From: Draconibacterium orientale
GTDB taxonomy: Bacteria > Bacteroidota > Bacteroidia > Bacteroidales > Prolixibacteraceae
Direction: 5' to 3'
Assembly: GCF_000626635.1 (NCBI RefSeq)
Contig: NZ_CP007451.1
Span: forward strand, 5,066,501-5,130,500
Length of the DNA stretch: 64,000 bases
Shown: piece by piece, positions 8,827 through 16,940 of the stretch
Numbering within the stretch: the first letter of the stretch is position 1
Layout: each line of letters starts with the position of its first letter
Program-made: the position numbers and the translations under genes
The notes under the pieces: generated by a model
What the model was told of the DNA's origin: nothing
Database searches by the model: none
What the model saw: only the letters and a program-made list of their open reading frames with translations

Positions 8827-10668
8827 TTAGTCCTCCAAAAGTTTGGTAATACTTTCTTTTAATTCGCTAACGGTAAATGGCAGACCTTTAACTTTATTGG
8901 CCTGGTAATAGTTAAACTCAGGCAACTCATTACGCAAATAGGCCACGAACTGTCCCAGATTCAGCTCGCAAACAATAATCTTTTTGAATTTGCTGAATAC
9001 CTCTTTTGTATTTTTTGGAAGTGGCTTAATGTAGTTAAAATGAGCCAAACTAACACTTTTACCCGCCATACGCATTTCGCGAACAGTGCTTGCAGTGTGG
9101 CCGAAAGTACCTCCCCAGCTTACCACAAGAACATCTCCTCCTTCTTCGTCGCCACAAATTTCAAGTTCAGGAATCATGTCAGCAACACGCTGTACTTTTT
9201 CTTCCCTTATTTCGCTGTTTACCTGGTGGTTTTCCGGATCGTGACTTACCGTACCTGTAATATTCTTTTCCAATCCACCAATGCGGTGCTCAAAACCTGC
9301 CATTCCCGGAATGGCCCACTCGCGTGCCAAAGTTGCGGCATCGCGTTTATAAGCCTGAAATTCGTTACTGTCTTTAGCAACTCGTGGAGTAATGGCTGGC
9401 ATATCGGCCATTGAAGGAATTTTCCAGGGCTCGCTACCGTTTCCTAAGAAACCATCAGTAAGCAAAATAACCGGCACCATTCTTTCCAGCGCAATTTTTG
9501 CTGCCATATAAGCATAATGAAAACAATCGGAAGGTGTGCTGGCTGCCAATACCACCACCGGGCTTTCACCGTTACGTCCGTAAAGTGCCTGCATTAAATC
9601 CGACTGCTCGGTTTTTGTTGGCAATCCGGTTGACGGGCCACCACGCTGAACGTTTACAATAACCAGTGGCAATTCGGCCATAACAGCCAAACCAATCGCC
9701 TCTCCTTTTAATGCCAATCCAGGGCCTGAGGTGGTTGTTACGGCAAGGTCGCCGGCAAACGAAGCTCCGATAGCTGAGCAGATACCTGCTATTTCATCTT
9801 CGGCCTGGAATGTTTTTACACCAAGGTCTTTTCGTTGCGATAATGCGGTTAAAATATCGGTTGCCGGCGTAATGGGGTACGATCCCAAAAACAATTCCAG
9901 CCCCGACTTTTCGGCCGCTGCTAAAAGTCCCCATGCCGTAGCATGGTTACCATTTACATTTCGGTAAGTACCATTTTCAATTTCGGCCGGATTTACCAGA
10001 TAAGTCGGAGTCATGTGCTGCATGTTTAGCCCATAGTTATAACCATCGTGCAACACTTTTATGTTCGAATCAACCACAACCGGTTTTTTCCTGAATTTAT
10101 TTTTTACAAATTCCTCAACGTACTCCAGCGGGCGGTTAAACATCCAGCATACCAAACCCAAAGCAAACATATTTTTACTACGCAGCACACTTTTATTATC
10201 CAAACCAAAATCCTTCAGTCCTTCTTGTGTAAGACTTGAAATTGGCACCGCGATTTTAAAGAAATCCTGGAGGTTGCATTCCGTAAAAGGATCGTCGGTT
10301 TCAAAGTTCGCTTTCTTCAGGTTCTTTTCGGTAAACGAATCAGAATCGTATATAATAGTACCGCCGGGTTCTAAAAAGCGTGCATTTGCCTTAATGGCTG
10401 CCGGGTTCATGGCTACCAATACATTGGCATTATCTCCCGGGGTATTTACTTGTTTTTTTCCAAATTGTACCTGAAAACCCGATACACCCCCAACTGTTCC
10501 CTGTGGGGCACGAATTTCGGAGGGATAATCCGGAAAGGTAGAAATATCATTTCCAAGAATTGCCGTAGTGTCGGAAAACAAGGTTCCGGTAAGCTGCATT
10601 CCATCGCCGGAATCGCCGGAAAACCTAATGGCAACTTCTTCCAGTTCGATAACTTTAGTTTCTTTCAT
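8827..10668 (-). CDS. korA: 2-oxoacid:ferredoxin oxidoreductase, fused gamma-alpha subunit (KorA-like)
   Basis: 613 residues. Residues about 10-200 are the gamma domain (RFSGDSGDGMQLTG, then FPDYPSEIRAPQGTVGGVSGFQV), followed by the alpha pyrimidine-binding part from about 220 (LFLGSYPITPATDILTALS), with TTSGPGLALKGEAIGLA and VNVQRGGPSTGLPTKTEQSD typical of the family. The gamma-alpha fusion is the usual form in Bacteroidota and Archaea. Its 5' leader is shared with an unrelated gene at 33 kb (see the leader entry), which suggests a common post-transcriptional or promoter control. Confidence 0.92.
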   Translation of the reverse strand: MKETKVIELEEVAIRFSGDSGDGMQLTGTLFSDTTAILGNDISTFPDYPSEIRAPQGTVGGVSGFQVQFGKKQVNTPGDNANVLVAMNPAAIKANARFLEPGGTIIYDSDSFTEKNLKKANFETDDPFTECNLQDFFKIAVPISSLTQEGLKDFGLDNKSVLRSKNMFALGLVCWMFNRPLEYVEEFVKNKFRKKPVVVDSNIKVLHDGYNYGLNMQHMTPTYLVNPAEIENGTYRNVNGNHATAWGLLAAAEKSGLELFLGSYPITPATDILTALSQRKDLGVKTFQAEDEIAGICSAIGASFAGDLAVTTTSGPGLALKGEAIGLAVMAELPLVIVNVQRGGPSTGLPTKTEQSDLMQALYGRNGESPVVVLAASTPSDCFHYAYMAAKIALERMVPVILLTDGFLGNGSEPWKIPSMADMPAITPRVAKDSNEFQAYKRDAATLAREWAIPGMAGFEHRIGGLEKNITGTVSHDPENHQVNSEIREEKVQRVADMIPELEICGDEEGGDVLVVSWGGTFGHTASTVREMRMAGKSVSLAHFNYIKPLPKNTKEVFSKFKKIIVCELNLGQFVAYLRNELPEFNYYQANKVKGLPFTVSELKESITKLLED

Positions 10669-10780
10669 CTCATTAAAATTTATAGCTATTAGCGGTATTC
10701 GATGTAACTCGCTTTAAATCTCTCATTCTTGCGCGAAAAATTATAACCGCTCGTTTCATCTCTAAAAATATTTGATTTCA
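10666..10780 (-). promoter_or_regulatory. korA 5' leader, shared with the head-GIN gene at 33.3 kb
   Basis: Read on the minus strand this leader carries, in order, GAAATCAAA, AGATGAAACGA, a variable segment, GAGTTACATCGAATAC, and a block ending in AATTTTAATGAGATGAAA that includes the korA start codon. The same blocks in the same order precede the gene starting at 33322. The rest of this 367-bp gap (10781-11001) holds A/T runs and nothing I recognise. Confidence 0.6.
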
Positions 10781-11001
10781 ATTTCGAAAAAAAAAAACGG
10801 TTGATTATTTCTCAACCCCAAATTTCAAATTCTAGTTATTTTCTCCTAAGTCTGTATAATTCATAAAAAAAACGACTCCAAAACTACTAAATCATAATTT
10901 CAGAACCGGTTTTCATCAAGGTCGATCGAAGAATCTTAAAACAAATGTAACCATTATTTAACAAGATTTCGATGACATCTGTGATAGTTTTTTGGTTTTC
11001 T

Positions 11002-11009
11002 TATTTTTG
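11002..11009 (+). promoter_or_regulatory. -7 promoter box for the gamma carbonic anhydrase gene
   Basis: TATTTTTG fits the Bacteroidota TAnnTTTG box exactly and lies 27 bp before the ATG at 11036. No good -33 TTTG is seen at the expected distance. Confidence 0.45.
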
Positions 11010-11035
11010 TAATCAATTTAAAACCAATTCAGATA

Positions 11036-11548
11036 ATGGCTATTATAAAAGAACTTAAAGACAAGTCTCCTAAAGTAGGCAAAGACTGCTTCCTGGCTGA
11101 AACCGCAACTCTAATCGGAGACGTTGAGCTAGGTGACAATTGTAGTATTTGGTACAACGCGGTAATTCGTGGCGATGTACACTACATAAAAATAGGTAAC
11201 AACACCAATGTGCAGGACAATGCGACCATACACGCTACCTACCAAAAAAGCCCAACCAATATAGGCAATAACGTAACCATTGCGCACGGTGCCATCGTTC
11301 ATGGTTGCACGGTCAAAGACAATGTAATGATTGGAATGAACGCAGTTATACTCGACAATGCAATTATAGAAAGCAATTCGATTATTGCTGCCGGTTCGGT
11401 TGTTACCAAAAATACGCGTGTTGAATCGGGCAGTGTTTACGCTGGTATTCCGGCCAAAAAAGTTAAGGATATCAGCGCTGAACTTTTACATGGCGAGGTG
11501 GAGCGAATTGCCAATGCCTACCACATGTATTCTAGCTGGTATAAGTAA
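11036..11548 (+). CDS. Gamma-class carbonic anhydrase-like hexapeptide-repeat protein (YrdA/PaaY type)
   Basis: 170 residues of left-handed beta-helix repeats (IGDVELGDNCSIWYNAVIRGDV and following). Possible zinc ligands His66 (TIHAT), His84 and His89 (IAHGAIVHG) keep the spacing of the archaeal Cam enzyme. Family members bind zinc or iron as trimers; some hydrate CO2, others have no shown activity. The protein is complete, ends with a short C-terminal helix (LLHGEVERIANAYHMYSSWY), and has its own promoter box. The following gene is 66 bp downstream on the same strand, so co-transcription is possible but there is no clear functional link. Confidence 0.9.
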   Translation: MAIIKELKDKSPKVGKDCFLAETATLIGDVELGDNCSIWYNAVIRGDVHYIKIGNNTNVQDNATIHATYQKSPTNIGNNVTIAHGAIVHGCTVKDNVMIGMNAVILDNAIIESNSIIAAGSVVTKNTRVESGSVYAGIPAKKVKDISAELLHGEVERIANAYHMYSSWYK

Positions 11549-11614
11549 AGAAGGAAGTCGGGAGACGGAAGTTTGAGTCCGGGCTCCGAAGTAATAATAA
11601 ATAAAAATAAAAGA

Positions 11615-12514
11615 ATGAAACCAACCTTACTCATACTGGCTGCCGGAATGGGAAGTCGTTTTGGAGGCCTTAAACAAGTTGAACCTGTTGGCCCCAACGG
11701 AGAAGCAATTATCGACTACACCATTTTCGATGCTATTCGTGCCGGTTTTGGCAAAGTAGTTTTTGTTATTCGCGAAAGTTTTGCCGATGCGTTTAAAGAA
11801 AAGTTTGAAGCCAAATTAAGCGGCAAAATTGATGTGGAATACGTTTATCAGGAGTTGGATAACCTGCCAGAAGGATTTACATTGCCCGAGGGACGTGAAA
11901 AACCATGGGGAACAGCACATGCAATTTTGGTTGCCAAAAATGTAATTAACGAGCCTTTCTGCGCCATCAACGCCGACGACTTTTACGGAGATGGAGCTTA
12001 CCAGATTATGGCCGACTTCCTGAACAACACGGTGCAGGAACAAACGTTTTCGATGATTGGTTACCAGCTTAAAAACACGCTGTCGGAACACGGATCGGTT
12101 TCGCGGGGTATGTGTACCGTAAATGAAAACGACAACCTGGTAAAGATTGTTGAAACCCACAACATCTTCAAAAAAGAAAATGCTGCCGTTGCTATTGCGG
12201 ACAATGGAACGGAAACGCCTTTAACAGGCAACGAGAGGGTATCGATGAATTTCTGGGGTTTTCATCCCTCGGTTTTCAAAACACTGGAAACCAAATTTGT
12301 ACAGTTCCTCGAAACTGAAATCGACAAACCAAAATCGGAGATGTACATTCCTTCGGTAGTTTTCGAAATGATTGAAGACAACGAGGTGGAAGTAAAAGTA
12401 CTGGAAGCCAACTCGCCATGGTTTGGCGTAACTTACCAGGAAGACAAACCAATTGTAGTGAATAAAATTAAAGCCTTAATTAAAGAAGGCGTGTACCCGG
12501 AGAAACTCTGGTAA
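11615..12514 (+). CDS. Sugar-phosphate nucleotidyltransferase
   Basis: 299 residues from the ATG at 11615 (MKPTLLILAAGMGSRFGGLK). An upstream in-frame TTG at 11573 would add 14 residues that do not look like protein and is rejected. The N-terminal nucleotide-binding loop LAAGMGSRFGGLKQ (8-21) and the later INADDFYGDGAY segment, with its metal-binding Asp, mark an NTP-transferase fold that makes NDP-sugars from sugar 1-phosphates. The next gene encodes an anomeric hexosamine kinase homologue, so the pair probably turns a free amino sugar into an NDP-sugar, as MurU does with AmgK (inference from family and order). Confidence 0.85.
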   Translation: MKPTLLILAAGMGSRFGGLKQVEPVGPNGEAIIDYTIFDAIRAGFGKVVFVIRESFADAFKEKFEAKLSGKIDVEYVYQELDNLPEGFTLPEGREKPWGTAHAILVAKNVINEPFCAINADDFYGDGAYQIMADFLNNTVQEQTFSMIGYQLKNTLSEHGSVSRGMCTVNENDNLVKIVETHNIFKKENAAVAIADNGTETPLTGNERVSMNFWGFHPSVFKTLETKFVQFLETEIDKPKSEMYIPSVVFEMIEDNEVEVKVLEANSPWFGVTYQEDKPIVVNKIKALIKEGVYPEKLW

Positions 12515-12535
12515 TCGATCTACATTATACATTAA

Positions 12536-12572
12536 GAAAGAAGTCGGGAGTTGGAACTTCCCGACTTCTTTC
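12536..12572 (+). terminator. Perfect 14-bp stem-loop between the nucleotidyltransferase and kinase genes
   Basis: GAAAGAAGTCGGGA (12536-12549) and its exact reverse complement (12559-12572) enclose a 9-base loop. There is no T run after it, so it may be a weak terminator or an RNA stability element within the operon. A related GAAGTCGGGAGACGGAAGT text occurs at about 11553-11572. Confidence 0.5.
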
Positions 12573-12592
12573 ATATCATAACAAATTCAAAT

Positions 12593-13690
12593 ATGACGGA
12601 TTTAAAAAACATTGCACAAAACTTTCAGCTCGAAGCTGAAATTGAAAACGTAAAACCGCTGGGAGAAGGTTTTATAAACGACACCTTTATAATTACAACA
12701 CAAAACAACGGACCAAAATACATTCTGCAACGCAAAAACAAAAACATCTTCTCTCCCATCCCCGCGATGATGGAGAATATTCAAAAAGTTTGCACCCACA
12801 TTAAAGAGAAAGTTGCTAATGTCGGCGGCGATCCCTTGCGCGAGGCAATGACCATTATTCCGACAAAGGATGAAAAACTGTATTTCCTGGATAACGAAGA
12901 GGAATACTGGGCTGTTTGCCTTTTTATTGAGGATACTATTGCTTACGAAGCCGCCGAAACGCCGGAACTGGCGTATGCAGGAGGAAAAGGAATTGGGAAA
13001 TTCCAATCGCTGGTGGCCGATTTAAAAGAGCCGCTGGTTAATATACTTCCGGGGTTTCACGACATCCGTTACCGCTTTAAACAGTGGGACGAAGTACTGT
13101 CAAACGATCCGGTTGGCAGAAAAGCTGAAGTAAGCGAAGAAATTTCGTGGATTGAAAGCCGGAAAGCAGAAATGCTGGCATTTTGGGAACTGGTGGAAAA
13201 CGGCGAAATCCCAACGCGCATTAGCCATAACGACACCAAAATAAACAACATCCTATTCGATAAAAAGGGCGAAGTGCTTTGTGTGATCGATTTAGACACC
13301 GTACTAAGCAGCACCGTTTTAAACGATTTTGGCGATGCCATGCGTTTTTACACCAACACCGGTTTGGAAGACGACGAGAACCTCGACAATGTTTCGATGG
13401 ACATGGCCATTTTTAAAGCCTTTGCCAAAGGATATTTGGAAGAAACCGTTTCATTTTTAAGCCCGAAAGAAATTGAATACCTGGCATTTTCGGCGCGCTA
13501 CATTACTTACGAGCAGGTACTGCGATTTTTGATGGATTATATTGACGGTGATAATTATTACAAAACCAAATCGCCCGACCATAACCTGGTTCGCGCTCGC
13601 GCCCAATACAAGTTACTGCAAAGCATGGAGGCACAGTTTGCTGAAATGGAGAACTTTGTAAAATCGTATGTTGCTGAATTACAAAATTAG
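12593..13690 (+). CDS. N-acetylhexosamine 1-kinase-like protein (NahK/AmgK type aminoglycoside phosphotransferase fold)
   Basis: 365 residues from the ATG at 12593; an upstream in-frame TTG at 12551 falls inside a perfect hairpin and is rejected. The text GEGFINDTFIITTQNNGPKYILQR (24-47), the catalytic ISHNDTKINNILFD (210-223) and VIDLDT (231-236), then FGDAMRF, follow bifidobacterial N-acetylhexosamine 1-kinase NahK closely along the whole length. The reaction would be phosphorylation of GlcNAc, GalNAc or MurNAc at C1. With the preceding nucleotidyltransferase it forms a two-step sugar salvage route. Exact sugar not decidable from sequence. It meets murI tail to tail with a 10-bp gap. Confidence 0.82.
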   Translation: MTDLKNIAQNFQLEAEIENVKPLGEGFINDTFIITTQNNGPKYILQRKNKNIFSPIPAMMENIQKVCTHIKEKVANVGGDPLREAMTIIPTKDEKLYFLDNEEEYWAVCLFIEDTIAYEAAETPELAYAGGKGIGKFQSLVADLKEPLVNILPGFHDIRYRFKQWDEVLSNDPVGRKAEVSEEISWIESRKAEMLAFWELVENGEIPTRISHNDTKINNILFDKKGEVLCVIDLDTVLSSTVLNDFGDAMRFYTNTGLEDDENLDNVSMDMAIFKAFAKGYLEETVSFLSPKEIEYLAFSARYITYEQVLRFLMDYIDGDNYYKTKSPDHNLVRARAQYKLLQSMEAQFAEMENFVKSYVAELQN

Positions 13691-13700
13691 GAAACAAGCA

Positions 13701-14537
13701 TCAGAGGTGAACCGTTTTTGCGTTCACCTCGCTTCCCATAAATAAAGCCGCTTTGCTTTCGAAAGTGGCCGCCGATTCGGTAGTTTGATACTCCAAACTT
13801 CCTCCTTTGCTTAATCGTTGTTCCATTTCAGGATGGCGCTGCAAATAATCAACAAGTTTTTCGGCAACAATGGCTCCCTGGGTTAAAATATTTACATTTT
13901 CAGGCACATACTTTTTAATCATATCAATCAACAAGGGATAGTGCGTACAACCCAGGATCAGCGTATCCAGCGTATTATCTTTCTGAAATACGGAGTCGAT
14001 ATTTTTCTTCACGAAATAATCGGCTCCCGGATTATCCATTTCATTATTCTCCACCAAAGGCACCCACATGGGGCAGGCTTCCTGTACGGTTGACTTTACA
14101 TGTCCTCCCGACCACTTTTCCAGTTCTATAGGGTACGATTCCGAGGCTACTGTACCAACGGTTCCCAAAACGCCAATATGCCCGTTCTGCGTAATTTCCG
14201 CCACTTTTTCAACACTTGGCCGAATTACACCCAACACCCGGTTATCGGGAGCCATGTGCGGCAAATCCAGCATTTGTATGTTTCGTAACGCCTTTGCCGA
14301 AGCGGTATTACAGGCAATTATTACCAGCGGACATCCTTGTGCAAACAAATATTTTACCGCCTGCAGCGTGTAATCGTAAACCACATCAAACGATCGTGTT
14401 CCGTAAGGTGTGCGGGCGTTGTCGCCAAGGTACAGGAAGTCGTATCCGGGCATCGACTTAATCAATTCTTTCAAAACGGTTAACCCGCCATACCCGGAAT
14501 CAAAAACTCCAATTGGAGAGGATTTCATACTATTCAA
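13701..14537 (-). CDS. murI: Glutamate racemase
   Basis: 278 residues. Makes D-glutamate for peptidoglycan. The text IGVFDSGYGGLTVLKEL with Asp13 and Ser14, the first catalytic cysteine in IIACNTASAKAL (Cys76) and the second in LILGCTHYPLL (Cys197, His199) are all present. Start may be Met1 or the Met at residue 4 (MKSSPIG); both give an intact protein. It stands alone on the minus strand downstream of the glycogen synthase gene (12 bp gap), so the two may be co-transcribed. Confidence 0.95.
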   Translation of the reverse strand: MNSMKSSPIGVFDSGYGGLTVLKELIKSMPGYDFLYLGDNARTPYGTRSFDVVYDYTLQAVKYLFAQGCPLVIIACNTASAKALRNIQMLDLPHMAPDNRVLGVIRPSVEKVAEITQNGHIGVLGTVGTVASESYPIELEKWSGGHVKSTVQEACPMWVPLVENNEMDNPGADYFVKKNIDSVFQKDNTLDTLILGCTHYPLLIDMIKKYVPENVNILTQGAIVAEKLVDYLQRHPEMEQRLSKGGSLEYQTTESAATFESKAALFMGSEVNAKTVHL

Positions 14538-14549
14538 ATGAATTAATCT

Positions 14550-16388
14550 TTAACGCTCAGAAACCAGTTTATAAGCTTCATCATAATATTTACCCAGGTT
14601 CGACCAGTCGAAATGCATAGCCGCTTCCTCGCAACGATAACGCAACGCAATCCGGTCGCGGCGCGATAAGTTCACAAACTCGAACAACATGTTTGCCAAC
14701 TCTTCGGCTGCCCGGTTAAAATTGCCGTCAGTCCGATCAATAATAAACATTCCCTTGTTATCGTGGTCTTCAATGTTGTTTACCACATAGTCGCCAAATC
14801 CGGCCAGATTACTGGTTATCGATGGCAATCCACTGGCCAAACATTCCAATGGCGTATAACCCCACGGTTCGTACATACTTGGGAAAATACCGAGGTGACA
14901 TCCGCGAACAAACTGGGTGTAATCCATTTTAAAAAGCGGGTTCGTTGTGGCTATAAAATCAGGGTGATATACGATTTTCACCTTATCATGGCGGTTGTTC
15001 ACCAGGTTCGAGGTACGCAGGAAATTCAAAATTTCATCTTTTGCATCGTCAACCAACTGGTGCGTAACTACTTTGGGTAAGTTCTGTGTTTTCCAACTTT
15101 GTACGTTGCGTCGCAATTTCAAGCGCAGGTAATCGTCAACCAAAGCACCTAAATCCGGAAACTGATAATTACCTGTTATTGTTGTAATTTCTTTGTATAA
15201 ACGATCGCCCACCTGGTGTTGAATTTCCTCAACCACACGGCCAACATCTTCGATTTGCGCCTTCGATTGCAACACCTCAGGGTTAAATGAATAGAACGGG
15301 CGTTTTGTGATAAAGAAGGAAACAACAGTCATATCCGTTCCGGCTTGCTGCATTTTCCAGTTTAAACGGGCCAGTGCCTCAAGCGTTAAATCGTAACCCT
15401 TGTTTTGGTACTCGTAGCGCCCCGATGTAAAGAAATAAAGGGTTTTATCCAGATCAAACGAATAACTCTGGAAAAAGTGCCCCATTACAAACTCATGGAT
15501 TTTTTTCTTCACCTGAACGTGCTGGTTTTGCACTTCGTGCGTTGCCTCAAAACGTTCTATGTTCAGGCCATTTGGCAGAATCATATCAGGAGTTCGACCT
15601 AATAAATGCGTACACTCACGCGCTGTAACTTCACTTACCGTGGTAAAAACGTGTGCTCCGTGTGCCGATGCCCGCTCGATATTTGCAATAGGTGCCACAT
15701 TAAATTTATTGGCTTCTTCTTCCCAATTGTAAAAGGGCAAATGGCTGTAAAATTCCTGATCATTCATGGCCAGGTAACGCCCCAGCAATGTGGCATGGGT
15801 GGTAAATACCGTTTTTATATTCAGGTTCGATTTTCGTATTCCGGGTATTGGCAAACCGGCCATCCACTCATGAAAGTGTGCAATAATAGTTTCGTTACAG
15901 AAATCGCTTCCGCACAAATAATGGAAAAACTCTTTCACCTGGAATCCAAAGGCGGCAACCTTGTCGAGCAACTCATCGCCATCGGGAATGGCAATATTGT
16001 AATCTTTAAGGAGGAAATATTTTATTTCGCCCAATTTGTCGTAGATCGAATAAGGATTAAAAAGAATCACGTTCGGGCGGCCGGAAACAATCCACTGGCC
16101 GTAATACACTTCAAAGCCGCGCGACTGCATTTCCAGAACAGCTTTACCAATGGGTGTGGAGAAATCCGTTGCCGGATCGAAATGAGCTGCTGCCTGGTCG
16201 GCAAAATAAGGCCCGATAAGAAAATAATTCTCGTTCCCCCACTCTTTAATAACCGATGGTACTTTTGAGCGAATTACCGTGTAAATTCCCCCAACCTGGT
16301 TACAAACTTCCCACGCTACTTCAAAAAGCTTCGTGTTTTCGTTCCTCTCCTTTGTAGAATTCTCCTTATTTATGGTAGCTGCTTTCAT
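14550..16388 (-). CDS. Glycogen synthase, GT3 (eukaryote-like GYS) family
   Basis: 612 residues from the ATG at 16388 (MKAATINKENS); an in-frame ATG at 16436 would add 16 polar residues and cannot be excluded. The text FEVAWEVCNQVGGIYTVIRSK near the N-terminus is the UDP-glucose synthase signature of GT3 enzymes rather than GT5 GlgA. HFHEWMAGLPIPGIRKS, FTTHATLLGRYLA, LPNGLNIERFE and near the C-terminus YEPWGYTPLECLASGLPSITSNLAGFGDYV are all as in the family. GT3 enzymes elongate glycogen with alpha-1,4 links. A -33/-7 like promoter and a short palindrome lie upstream, then the 21-bp-phased array. Confidence 0.93.
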   Translation of the reverse strand: MKAATINKENSTKERNENTKLFEVAWEVCNQVGGIYTVIRSKVPSVIKEWGNENYFLIGPYFADQAAAHFDPATDFSTPIGKAVLEMQSRGFEVYYGQWIVSGRPNVILFNPYSIYDKLGEIKYFLLKDYNIAIPDGDELLDKVAAFGFQVKEFFHYLCGSDFCNETIIAHFHEWMAGLPIPGIRKSNLNIKTVFTTHATLLGRYLAMNDQEFYSHLPFYNWEEEANKFNVAPIANIERASAHGAHVFTTVSEVTARECTHLLGRTPDMILPNGLNIERFEATHEVQNQHVQVKKKIHEFVMGHFFQSYSFDLDKTLYFFTSGRYEYQNKGYDLTLEALARLNWKMQQAGTDMTVVSFFITKRPFYSFNPEVLQSKAQIEDVGRVVEEIQHQVGDRLYKEITTITGNYQFPDLGALVDDYLRLKLRRNVQSWKTQNLPKVVTHQLVDDAKDEILNFLRTSNLVNNRHDKVKIVYHPDFIATTNPLFKMDYTQFVRGCHLGIFPSMYEPWGYTPLECLASGLPSITSNLAGFGDYVVNNIEDHDNKGMFIIDRTDGNFNRAAEELANMLFEFVNLSRRDRIALRYRCEEAAMHFDWSNLGKYYDEAYKLVSER

Positions 16389-16443
16389 ATGTTTATTAAA
16401 GTTAGTTCTCTGGTTACTATTATATTCTGTGTTCACACAAATG

Positions 16444-16457
16444 ACCGTATGTACGGT
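16444..16457. promoter_or_regulatory. Palindromic operator candidate upstream of the glycogen synthase gene
   Basis: ACCGTA-TG-TACGGT is a perfect 6-bp inverted repeat with a 2-bp centre. It lies just downstream of the predicted -7 box and upstream of both start codons, a place where a repressor or a 5' RNA hairpin could act. Function unknown. Confidence 0.35.
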
Positions 16458-16471
16458 ATTTTTGAGATCAA

Positions 16472-16502
16472 TAAATATAGTTTTTATCTATTATCATTGC
16501 AA
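16472..16502 (-). promoter_or_regulatory. Candidate promoter of the glycogen synthase gene
   Basis: On the minus strand TTG (16500-16502) is followed after 20 bases by TATATTTA (16472-16479), near the TTTG / TAnnTTTG pattern. It fits the gene start at 16388 or 16436. Confidence 0.35.
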
Positions 16503-16566
16503 TATGTTTTTTAATAAAAAACAATTACGCAAAAGCATTTTCACTTGCTTCCCGTGTATTTAGCGA

Positions 16567-16776
16567 TTATCACCAATCAAATTACACTTATCACCGGTAT
16601 ATTGCCCTCTATCACCGCACGAAAAGCTCTTATCTCCACCAATACGGGTGTTATCACCCGGTTTTTGATGCTTATCACCTGTTTCCAGGTGCTTATCACC
16701 CACATTTAACGTCTTATCACTTACAATCAGCGCATTACCACTTACTATTTTCCGGTTATCACCGGAGATGGCTTAC
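16567..16776. repeat. Array of ten 21-bp units: TTATCACC plus unrelated 13-bp spacers
   Basis: The octamer TTATCACC starts at 16567, 16588, 16609 (C first), 16630 (TTATCTCC), 16651, 16672, 16693, 16714 (last base T), 16735 (TTACCACT) and 16756: a spacing of exactly 21 bp nine times in a row. The 13 bases between copies share no sequence. Units before 16567 and after 16776 match in 4 of 8 or fewer positions, so the array has sharp edges. It lies in gene-free DNA about 65 bp upstream of the glycogen synthase -33 box. 21 bp is two turns of B-DNA, which puts every octamer on the same face. The only frame giving a seven-codon repeat (L-S-P-x-x-x-x) has a TGA in unit 5 and a TAG just upstream. DNA from 16777 to 16940 shows nothing I recognise. 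Confidence 0.9.
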
Positions 16777-16940
16777 ATTTTGTCGGTTTTATTCGATTAT
16801 TTTATCATTATTTCTATACTAGACGATAAAAAGCAGATAAATCGTCCTGAAAAATTGGGAAAGTTTAAAAGGCTGCTCAACTTGGGATCACCCGTAAAAT
16901 CCGGTGGAATAAAAATTTTATAGAAGCAAGAGAAGAACTG

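Noticed and set aside
11573-11614. TTG-initiated extension of the nucleotidyltransferase
   Set aside because: The added residues are not family-like and an ATG precedes the conserved core.
12551-12592. TTG-initiated extension of the NahK-like kinase
   Set aside because: It would lie inside a perfect hairpin; the ATG at 12593 matches the family N-terminus.
15606-16268. Plus-strand open frame of 220 codons
   Set aside because: Antisense to the glycogen synthase gene.
16567-16776. CRISPR array
   Set aside because: The conserved part is only 8 bp and the period 21 bp; CRISPR repeats are about 24-47 bp with spacers of similar size, and there are no cas genes.
16567-16776. Replication origin with DnaA boxes
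   Set aside because: TTATCACC is not the DnaA box TTATCCACA, and no dnaA, dnaN, parA or gidA gene is near.
16567-16776. Coding repeat (LSPxxxx heptads)
   Set aside because: A TGA interrupts unit 5, a TAG lies just before unit 1 and there is no start codon; kept only as an alternative in the finding.
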